Positions 1 through 5,010 of a DNA stretch of 5,160 nucleotides are shown here, one piece after another. This stretch comes from JAAZBA01 sp964461815 (GTDB lineage: Bacteria; Bacillota; Clostridia; Oscillospirales; QAMX01). The notes under the pieces are model-generated. The model was not told the DNA's origin. It saw only the letters and a list, made by a program, of their open reading frames with translations, and searched no databases. The DNA lies in NCBI GenBank assembly GCA_964461815.1, contig CAYWVF010000041.1:1-5160 (forward strand), read 5' to 3'. A program made the translations under genes and the position numbers. Numbering within the stretch: the first letter of the stretch is position 1; each line of letters begins with the position of its first letter.

Positions 1-71
<71 letters not shown>

Positions 72-140
72 ACATCTGTACTTTACGCTTATGCTTACTC
101 GTACTGTGACTCCCGAATAAAACGCATTAACGTACACTCT

Positions 141-160
141 AAAGCCATATTCCGGGCTTT
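141..160 (-). other. Small hairpin directly at the 3' end of tRNA-Gly
   Basis: AAAGCC and GGCTTT form a perfect 6-bp stem with an 8-base loop. On the transcript the stem begins with the last A of the tRNA-Gly CCA end. No U tract follows, so it is not a convincing terminator and read-through into tRNA-Arg is expected. It might influence 3' processing of tRNA-Gly, but it could equally be chance. Confidence 0.35.
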
Positions 161-233
161 GGAGCGGGTGAAGGGAATCGAACCCTCGCATCCAGCTTGG
201 AAGGCTGGCGCTCTACCATTGAGCAACACCCGC
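160..233 (-). tRNA. tRNA-Gly (anticodon TCC) with encoded CCA
   Basis: On the minus strand, acceptor GCGGGTG (233-227) pairs perfectly with CACCCGC (170-164), followed by a U discriminator (163) and genomically encoded CCA (162-160). The D arm is GCTC...GAGC. The anticodon stem CCAGC/GCTGG holds loop CTTCCAA, so the anticodon is TCC (199-201 on the plus strand), reading GGA and GGG. The T loop is GGTTCGATTCC. It is the first gene of the tRNA unit, with its 5' end about 26 bases from the predicted transcription start. Confidence 0.97.
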
Positions 234-266
234 ATAATTTATGAGCTGTACTTAACGCGCTCATTA

Positions 267-295
267 ATAATACCACATCTTTTATGTTTTGTCAA
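267..295 (-). promoter_or_regulatory. Sigma-A promoter of the tRNA-Gly/tRNA-Arg unit
   Basis: On the minus strand a perfect -35 TTGACA (295-290) is followed after exactly 17 bases by TATTAT (272-267), one mismatch from consensus. The predicted start is near 260, which leaves a leader of about 26 bases before tRNA-Gly. An A/T-rich palindromic block lies just upstream (303-329) and could act as an UP-like element. Confidence 0.85.
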
Positions 296-302
296 CCTTT
301 TT

Positions 303-329
303 CACAGAATTTTTTTGAAAAAATTTGTG
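303..329. repeat. A/T-rich inverted repeat between the tRNA and spoIIP promoters
   Basis: CACA (303-306) and AATTTTTT (308-315) pair with AAAAAATT (318-325) and TGTG (326-329) around a 2-base centre, leaving G307 unpaired: 12 bp in all. It has no clear terminator polarity. It starts 8 bases upstream of the tRNA -35 box, where A/T tracts can stimulate stable-RNA promoters, so an UP-like role is plausible but unproven. Confidence 0.4.
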
Positions 330-330
330 C

Positions 331-356
331 TGTGATCTTACCTCACATCATATAAT
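331..356 (+). promoter_or_regulatory. Candidate spoIIP promoter -10 with adjacent inverted repeat
   Basis: TATAAT at 351-356 is a perfect sigma-A -10 box. Read from 349 as CATATAAT, it also fits the sporulation sigma-E -10 pattern (CATAnAnT). No convincing -35 of either class is found at the right spacing, which leaves the assignment uncertain. Just upstream, TGTGA (331-335) and TCACA (343-347) form an inverted repeat with a 7-base gap, a possible regulator site overlapping the promoter. If the start is near 363, the leader is about 115 bases; I see no recognisable riboswitch in it. Confidence 0.35.
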
Positions 357-476
357 TATAGCAGTACGCATGAGAGGGCAAAGCCTGATCTTAAAACTCT
401 GTTCTACTTTTAAAATAAATAGCTCACTTGCTTTACTTACATGAAAGTCAGTTGTATTACAAAGAAAGGATAAAAT

Positions 477-1535
477 ATGAGACAGCGACGCAAACTTTCA
501 AAGCTAACGAAAATTGTGATTTTTTTATCGGCTTTAGCTGTATTTGTAGGATATTCGGATAAAATATTGGGATTTTTCCCTGATGAGATCATTGAAAAAA
601 GCGTTGCGGATGAGTACACGGACAATGAAGAAGGGGACGAGCTCCCGGAAAAAGAGGAAAATTATGATAAGAAAGAAGCAAACGAATATGCTGAAACGGA
701 CTCGTTGAATTTTTATTTCCGAGAATCACCACATGAAGCGGTCGAAGAGAAAAAATCGGATGAAAACATACAGCAAAGCACAGAAAGTCCGGTCATAGAC
801 GAGGATATGCTTATAAATAATGACACGAGCTTTTCACTTGACGTGCAGTCTGTATTCGACATGGATACTTCGTACTATGATCTGTCAAACGACGATGCAC
901 TGAAAGATTTTACCGTGCTTATAGTGCATACTCATGGCAGTGAAGCGTATACTCCGGGCGAGGACGATAATTTCTTGACTGATGACGTTGATCGAACGAT
1001 AGACAAGAACTATAATGTCGTCAGGGTAGGTGACGAGCTCGAAAGCTTACTAGAATCGGCAGGAATAAATGTGATCCACGATGAGTCACTACATGATTAT
1101 CCTACGTATAGCGGCTCATATTCACGCTCACTTGATGCTATAAAGACATACATGAAAAAAGACCCATCCATTAAGCTTGTAATTGACCTGCACAGAGACG
1201 CTTTCCTTGCAAGCGATGGTTCAAAATACAGAACATATGCTAAGGTTGACGGCAGATCATCGGCACAGTTGATGTTCGTAGTAGGAACAGATGAGGGTGG
1301 ACTTTCACATCCGAATTGGAGAAAAAACCTATCATTCGCATTGAAGCTTCAAGCCTATGCAAATAACGAGTACCCGGGATTGATGAGACCGATACATCTG
1401 AGATCGGAGAGGTTCAATCAGCATTGTACTCCAGGATCAATGCTGATCGAGGTAGGCAGTAGCGGAAATACTTTGGATGAAGCATTGACAGCTGTAGCTT
1501 ATTTTGCCGATATACTTATTTCAGTTATGAAATAG
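477..1535 (+). CDS. spoIIP: Stage II sporulation protein P (SpoIIP), cell-wall amidase/endopeptidase
   Basis: SpoIIP is a peptidoglycan hydrolase that works with SpoIID and SpoIIM during mother-cell engulfment of the forespore. In studied homologues it removes stem peptides (amidase) and cuts cross-links (endopeptidase), producing the denuded glycan that SpoIID cleaves. The 352-residue product has a basic N-terminus and one membrane segment at about 12-26. A strongly acidic, low-complexity linker follows (about 35-115), then the catalytic domain at about 142-352. Family signatures visible are HTHGSEAYTPG (His151, His153, Glu156), DLHRDA (His239) and NQHCTPGSMLIEVGSSGNT (314-332, with Glu325), so the likely zinc-binding and catalytic residues are intact. 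The length is somewhat below Bacillus subtilis SpoIIP (about 400). The ATG has a good ribosome site AGAAAGGA six bases upstream. Unlike in B. subtilis, no gpr precedes it; it is a single-gene unit divergent from tRNA genes. Confidence 0.96.
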   Translation: MRQRRKLSKLTKIVIFLSALAVFVGYSDKILGFFPDEIIEKSVADEYTDNEEGDELPEKEENYDKKEANEYAETDSLNFYFRESPHEAVEEKKSDENIQQSTESPVIDEDMLINNDTSFSLDVQSVFDMDTSYYDLSNDDALKDFTVLIVHTHGSEAYTPGEDDNFLTDDVDRTIDKNYNVVRVGDELESLLESAGINVIHDESLHDYPTYSGSYSRSLDAIKTYMKKDPSIKLVIDLHRDAFLASDGSKYRTYAKVDGRSSAQLMFVVGTDEGGLSHPNWRKNLSFALKLQAYANNEYPGLMRPIHLRSERFNQHCTPGSMLIEVGSSGNTLDEALTAVAYFADILISVMK

Positions 1536-1557
1536 GTGCAGCGTATAGGATCACAAT

Positions 1558-1604
1558 AAGTAGCTGCAACACTTATACGGATGTGGAGCAGCTGCTTTTT
1601 ATTC
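1558..1604 (+). terminator. Intrinsic terminator of spoIIP
   Basis: AAGTAGCTGC (1558-1567) pairs with GCAGCTGCTT (1588-1597) as a 10-bp stem with one G-U pair. A further inner CAC/GTG pairing (1570-1572 with 1583-1585) is possible. The stem runs into a T tract (1596-1600, then ATTCT). It starts 22 bases after the spoIIP stop and ends before the tetR-type promoter, so the two plus-strand genes are separate units. Confidence 0.85.
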
Positions 1605-1637
1605 TATAAAGAAAAGTTTAATTTTGTTTCCAATGTA

Positions 1638-1667
1638 TTGACATAGATATAAAAGAGAGAGTATAAT
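1638..1667 (+). promoter_or_regulatory. Consensus sigma-A promoter of the TetR-family gene
   Basis: Both hexamers match consensus exactly: -35 TTGACA (1638-1643) and -10 TATAAT (1662-1667), spaced by 18 bases. The predicted start is near 1674, giving a leader of about 50 bases. Such a strong promoter for a repressor gene fits control by an operator placed just downstream. Confidence 0.9.
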
Positions 1668-1677
1668 ATAATTATCG

Positions 1678-1699
1678 TTACGTAATGCACATTACATAA
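1678..1699. promoter_or_regulatory. Palindromic operator, probable TetR autorepression site
   Basis: Half-sites TTACGTAATG and CATTACATAA are inverted around a 2-base centre, with 9 of 10 positions matching. This length and symmetry are typical of TetR-family operators. The site begins about 4 bases after the predicted transcription start and lies between the -10 box and the ribosome site, where a bound dimer would block transcription. Binding by the encoded protein is inferred from position, not shown. Confidence 0.7.
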
Positions 1700-1725
1700 T
1701 ACTGACTATACAAAGGGGAACTAAT

Positions 1726-2304
1726 ATGCCACCGAAACCAAAGTATACAAGGGAACAGATCATTGAAGCGGCTTTAAATGTCGTTGCAAAAGAGGGAATA
1801 GATGCATTGACTGCAAAGAGCTTAGGCCATGCGCTCAATACATCGACTACACCCATATTTACTGTGTTTACATCTATGCAGGAGGTACAGGCTGCGGTCA
1901 AGAAGGCTGCAATGGACAGGTTTGAATCCTATGCACATAAAACAAAGAAGGATATACCTGTGTTTAAGCAGATTGGTATGCAGATGGTCCTATTTGCAAA
2001 GGACGAGCCATATCTCTATCGGCTCATATTCATGCATGCAGACGGTGTTCTGAAATCGTTTGATGATATTTATGCGAATCTGGGTGACGTCGCCGATGAG
2101 TGTCTTGATGCTATCCAACGTGATTACGGCTTGTCTTTGGCTGATGCTAAAGCCTTATTTGAACACATATGGATACATACCTTTGGTATTGGCGCAATGT
2201 GTGCAACAGGTATGTGCTGCTTCTCGGAGGACGAAATATCAAATATGCTTACAAGTGATTTCACGGCAATGATGATGCTTTTGAAGTCGGGAAAGATGAG
2301 CTAA
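1726..2304 (+). CDS. TetR/AcrR-family transcriptional regulator
   Basis: The 192-residue protein has the usual TetR architecture and length. The N-terminal helical DNA-binding domain spans about 7-55. Residues 7-22 (YTREQIIEAALNVVAK) form helix 1, and the helix-turn-helix lies around 28-47, ending in PIFTVFTSMQEV where the family usually has a conserved Tyr/Phe-rich turn. The C-terminal part (about 75-190) is a divergent ligand-binding and dimerisation domain, with a Met/Cys-rich stretch around 157-165 (GAMCATGMCCF). The inducer cannot be read from the sequence. The ATG follows ribosome site AAAGGGGAA (1712-1720) by 5 bases. No transporter or enzyme gene sits beside it, so beyond likely self-regulation through the 1678-1699 palindrome, its targets are unknown and may be outside the window. 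Confidence 0.92.
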   Translation: MPPKPKYTREQIIEAALNVVAKEGIDALTAKSLGHALNTSTTPIFTVFTSMQEVQAAVKKAAMDRFESYAHKTKKDIPVFKQIGMQMVLFAKDEPYLYRLIFMHADGVLKSFDDIYANLGDVADECLDAIQRDYGLSLADAKALFEHIWIHTFGIGAMCATGMCCFSEDEISNMLTSDFTAMMMLLKSGKMS

Positions 2305-2335
2305 AATCGGTAGCTCAATATGCGGCACGAGCTAC
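2298..2335 (+). other. Overlapping alternative hairpins at the end of the TetR-family gene
   Basis: TAGCTC (2311-2316) can pair with GAGCTA inside the last codons (2298-2303, 7-base loop), or, as GTAGCTC from 2310, with GAGCTAC (2329-2335, 12-base loop). The two foldings are mutually exclusive. No U tract follows, so this is not an intrinsic terminator by itself; it could stabilise the transcript 3' end ahead of the terminator at 2395. Confidence 0.35.
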
Positions 2336-2394
2336 ATGAATGTCTGCCAAGAGCAGTCTGAAAATGACCGCACGTTAAAAAAGCAAAAAAAATG

Positions 2395-2477
2395 AAAACA
2401 GGTGTGATCTTAAAGTAAAATGAATCCCAAAAGTCAAACACTTTTGGGATTCATATCAAAGATCATGCCTGTTTTTT
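2395..2477. terminator. Nested bidirectional terminator between convergent genes
   Basis: An outer stem (2395-2411 with 2459-2475, 17 bp including two G-U pairs on the plus transcript) encloses a perfect 14-bp inner stem (ATGAATCCCAAAAG at 2420-2433 with CTTTTGGGATTCAT at 2441-2454) and a 7-base loop. Plus-strand transcripts end in CCTGTTTTTT. Minus-strand transcripts run from the stem into a long T-rich tract (complement of 2376-2395). The position fits a shared terminator, 91 bases after the TetR-family stop and 12 bases after the stop of the convergent regulator gene. Confidence 0.85.
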
Positions 2478-2488
2478 AGTACAGTATT

Positions 2489-4567
2489 TTATTTTACCGC
2501 CTCTGCATTGTTTCCAAACTTCATATCACGGTATTCCTTTGGTGATATACCCTGGAATCTTATGAATGCACGCTTGAATGTGAGATAATTTGTATATCCC
2601 ACAGCTTCGGAAATGGAAGATATGCTCAGATCATCCTTTTCAAGCATGTTGATCGCCGCTTTCATCCTCTGCTCAAGAAGATAGTCTGTGAAGCTCATTC
2701 CAGATTCTGCCTTGAATATCTTAGATACGAGCGTACCGTCGAGGTTGAAATGATCGGCGAGCATTTTGATCGAAATGGAAGGATCACGATAGTTTTCATC
2801 GATAAATTCACGGATCAGCGTGGAGGTATCATCAGAACGCTTGCGCTTTGACTTAGATATTTTGCTTACTATGTCATTTGCAAAATTTATGACGATATCC
2901 CAGAGCTCACTCTTTTGCCCGGACTGAGCTGTATTTTCATAAAGTGAGATAGTTTCCAACGAATTTACGTCGTACTCATATGACATCCTGAGAAGCAGGG
3001 TGAAAAATGAATCGGGATTGTAATCCTCTTTAGCCTCAGAGATTATACTCTTACATTCATCAATATTGCTGTTCTGTATGCTTGAGATTAGCTTTATCTG
3101 AAGCTTAGTTGGGAGCTCGAGACTTGTATACAGCTGCTTTTGCAGAACACGTACAAGTGTCTGATAGCAATCACTTATCTCATCCGTAGACGTCATGATA
3201 GATGAAGTCATGAAGAAACGATTCTGAGAAAGCTCCGGCTTGAGCACATTGTTGATCTCGGATATGTGAGCTTCGGCAGATTTACGATCCTGAAACCAGA
3301 GTATTGTGCAGTATTCACCGTCAAGCACCTTAAAGGTACGAGAATACAGATAAAGCTCATTTGGTATCCTCGGGAGCTTAAACTCATTGTGAGAAAAATG
3401 CTTACTTTCGAAGCGTATCAGCATAAACGGCAGCCCATCGTTTATCCACGGAATTTTATCCTTTATATAGTCGCTGTGAAAATCAAAATCCGGATTAGTG
3501 AGCATGGAAAATATAATCTCACTCTCCATAACGGAGAAGAAGTGAGACACACGCTTTGAAAGATTGTGATTTTCTTCACTCAGCTGAAGCGTTTTATATG
3601 AGATAGAATTAATGTATTCATTTATATAATTGACAGCTTCTTTTGATGAGCTGTATTCGGCACTGTTGATCTTTTGAGCAAGCTCATCGACAGGCTTTAT
3701 TGTGCTGCACATTAATATATATGCTAATATTATCGATATTAGAGCAAGCGAAAGAAAGATGATGACGTTAGTTAATGCTGTGTATGGCATTGTTGCCTGC
3801 ATGTAGCTATTAAATGATATATCGGCATATAAAGTCGGATATTTATACTCTGCAAGATTGACGTGATAGCCGGATCGATCATTTGCAGCAGAGGATGAGT
3901 ATTCGAAGATCGGAGTCGAATTTATAGATAACGTAACTGTCTGCACGTTGTCGCCGATAAGCTTTTTGCAATAACGAGAAAATTGCAGCTTGTCACATAC
4001 TATACATATAACAGCTTTGTTTTTCCTGGCGTTCGTATCGTTTAATAACAGTGAGAATATTTCATTGTCGGTATCGGTGATAGCTACGGAGCTGCCATCG
4101 GATTCGATGGATATATAGCTGAAATACTTACCGTATGTATCGAATGTATACCAGCCTCGTGAGGAAATGATAGTATTGTCCGAGGGCGACACTATATAAA
4201 TATCCTTTACAAAGTCCATAGCGGATATCATGGTGGAGATCGTATTTGATATCTCAAGCTGCTTTAGGACATCAAACTCATGATCGTATATGTCAGTCGT
4301 ACACATAAAATGATTATACCACCGTGATGAAAAAATGCTGTTTGAGCTTGACGTGATATTTGAAAATTTATTACTGATATCGGCAAGAAAATTTTCTGTT
4401 TCTATATATGCTGCCGCTTCATATTCGTGCTGCTTTGCTTTGTAGTTGGAGAACAGCAGTGAAGATAGAAGAATGGCAAGCGGAGCAAATATGCATATGA
4501 AATAAGTCAGGAACGCCTTTCGAGTCAATTTATTAATTTTGTGTTTTATGTTCGTTCTCCTCCTCAC
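2489..4567 (-). CDS. Membrane-anchored AraC-family regulator, YesN-like one-component sensor
   Basis: This 692-residue protein is predicted to sense an extracellular signal and regulate transcription directly. From the N-terminus: a basic start, membrane segment 1 (about 18-40), an extracytoplasmic domain (about 41-262, dCache-like by size and layout only), membrane segment 2 (about 264-287), and STIKPVDEL (288-296) as a HAMP-like exit. A cytoplasmic linker with coiled-coil character (about 300-345) and a long middle region follow. The AraC-type DNA-binding domain lies at about 583-685: helix-turn-helix 1 at ISIKMLADHFNLDGTLVSKIF, helix-turn-helix 2 at ISSISEAVGYTNYLTFKRAF, ending with GISPKEYR. 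Family members commonly control polysaccharide use and lie beside their targets; none is visible here. There is no receiver domain, so it is not a classical YesN response regulator. The stop is TAA at 2491-2489. The only ordinary in-frame start giving the whole protein is GTG at 4567, but its AGGAGG lies inside the frame (see the separate entry). Confidence 0.9.
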   Translation of the reverse strand: MRRRTNIKHKINKLTRKAFLTYFICIFAPLAILLSSLLFSNYKAKQHEYEAAAYIETENFLADISNKFSNITSSSNSIFSSRWYNHFMCTTDIYDHEFDVLKQLEISNTISTMISAMDFVKDIYIVSPSDNTIISSRGWYTFDTYGKYFSYISIESDGSSVAITDTDNEIFSLLLNDTNARKNKAVICIVCDKLQFSRYCKKLIGDNVQTVTLSINSTPIFEYSSSAANDRSGYHVNLAEYKYPTLYADISFNSYMQATMPYTALTNVIIFLSLALISIILAYILMCSTIKPVDELAQKINSAEYSSSKEAVNYINEYINSISYKTLQLSEENHNLSKRVSHFFSVMESEIIFSMLTNPDFDFHSDYIKDKIPWINDGLPFMLIRFESKHFSHNEFKLPRIPNELYLYSRTFKVLDGEYCTILWFQDRKSAEAHISEINNVLKPELSQNRFFMTSSIMTSTDEISDCYQTLVRVLQKQLYTSLELPTKLQIKLISSIQNSNIDECKSIISEAKEDYNPDSFFTLLLRMSYEYDVNSLETISLYENTAQSGQKSELWDIVINFANDIVSKISKSKRKRSDDTSTLIREFIDENYRDPSISIKMLADHFNLDGTLVSKIFKAESGMSFTDYLLEQRMKAAINMLEKDDLSISSISEAVGYTNYLTFKRAFIRFQGISPKEYRDMKFGNNAEAVK
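4547..4567 (-). promoter_or_regulatory. Ribosome site and start ambiguity of the AraC-type gene
   Basis: A perfect Shine-Dalgarno AGGAGG (4564-4559) lies immediately after the GTG at 4567-4565, overlapping codons 2 and 3, and nothing like a ribosome site precedes that GTG. The predicted transcript start near 4576 leaves only about 9 bases before the GTG. Nine bases after AGGAGG the in-frame codon is ATA (4549-4547), which would start the protein at KHKINKL. The next in-frame TTG (codon 14) is about 30 bases away. Initiation at ATA, or near-leaderless initiation at GTG, are both possible. The protein difference is only six residues. Confidence 0.55.
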
Positions 4568-4582
4568 AATGCGTATACTACT

Positions 4583-4611
4583 ATTTTATATGTAAAAACG
4601 TCAAATGTCAA
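4583..4611 (-). promoter_or_regulatory. Sigma-A promoter of the AraC-type regulator gene
   Basis: On the minus strand TTGACA (4611-4606, perfect -35) is followed after 17 bases by TAAAAT (4588-4583, one mismatch from TATAAT). The predicted start is near 4576, only about 9 bases before the GTG and about 12 before AGGAGG. This makes a short-leader mRNA and supports a translation start downstream of the GTG. Confidence 0.75.
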
Positions 4612-4722
4612 GCTTTTAAAGGGATAATGACAAGAAATATAGGAAATATGACAGAAATATGCAGATAAAAACCTGACTTTGACAGTCTTGAAGAACGGAG
4701 CCGGATCATAAGTGTAGATACA

Positions 4723-4874
4723 GTATACAAATTGTGAACTCTTGTCGAATTATTAAATCATGTAAAGAAAAAATAAATGGCAAAAAATCCCTTGGAAATA
4801 AATACTGTTGAAATCAATTGGCTATTTAACACAAATAGAACGCTATACAAATGTGCATAATGCACTATACAAAT
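4723..4874. repeat. TATACAAAT repeat array, two copies spaced 22 bp
   Basis: TATACAAAT occurs at 4724-4732, 4844-4852 and 4866-4874. The last two extend to CTATACAAAT (4843-4852 and 4865-4874), with starts 22 bp apart, about two helical turns. A related inverted copy, ATGTATAGT, lies at 4900-4908. Same-face direct repeats like this are typical binding sites for AraC-type proteins, and such a gene is the immediate neighbour. The binding is inferred. Confidence 0.5.
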
Positions 4875-4929
4875 CGTTTAAAATTCTTTTTTTCACGAAA
4901 TGTATAGTATAAACAGGTTTTATTTCCAA
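4792..4929. repeat. Nested inverted-repeat structure of 138 bp
   Basis: The outer arms are 4792-4809 and 4912-4929, with 16 of 18 positions matching (TTGGAAATAAA, then CTGTT). The inner arms are ACTATACAAATCG (4864-4876) and CGAAATGTATAGT (4896-4908), with 11 of 13 matching. Inside the left side are a 6-bp hairpin (CTATTT/AAATAG, 4822-4838) and a GTGCATAATGCAC palindrome (4853-4865). It could be a folded RNA, a multi-site control region or a miniature element relic. No flanking target duplication is seen. Confidence 0.5.
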
Positions 4930-4976
4930 AATATGGTTCAAACAAGGTGAAATGTTAAAAAAATTCAAATGAATAG

Positions 4977-5004
4977 TTGCAATTTTGCAAAGATGTGATA
5001 TAAT
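4977..5004 (+). promoter_or_regulatory. Rightward extended -10 sigma-A promoter
   Basis: TTGCAA (4977-4982) is followed after 16 bases by TATAAT (4999-5004, perfect), with TG at 4996-4997 making an extended -10 (TGnTATAAT). The predicted start is near 5011. It faces right, divergent from the AraC-type gene, so it should drive a gene or RNA beyond position 5160. The adjacent TTGCAA and TTTTGCAA words also form a short inverted repeat over the -35 region. Confidence 0.75.
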
Positions 5005-5010
5005 AGATAA

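Noticed and set aside
331..347. Crp-type site TGTGA-n7-TCACA
   Set aside because: The gap is 7 instead of the Crp-typical 6, and classical Crp-cAMP control is not expected in this lineage; kept only as an unnamed dyad.
366..400. Possible cyclic-di-GMP riboswitch suggested by ACGCATGAGAGGGCAAAGCC
   Set aside because: It superficially recalls class I pieces, but the second helix, the GACGCAAAGCC half and the closing stem are absent, and nothing folds into the required two-helix bundle.
437..625. Minus-strand open frame of 62 codons over the spoIIP start
   Set aside because: It overlaps the ribosome site and N-terminus of spoIIP in antisense, shows no family resemblance, and is short enough for chance.
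1692..1901. Minus-strand open frame of 69 codons over the TetR-family gene
   Set aside because: It is antisense to the conserved DNA-binding domain and has no recognisable features of its own.
1829..2272. Two plus-strand frames of about 70 codons inside the TetR-family gene
   Set aside because: They are out-of-frame shadows of a clear coding sequence, with unlikely composition for a real protein.
3266..3559. Plus-strand open frame of 97 codons inside the AraC-type gene
   Set aside because: It is antisense to a well-supported gene, has no ribosome site and no family resemblance.
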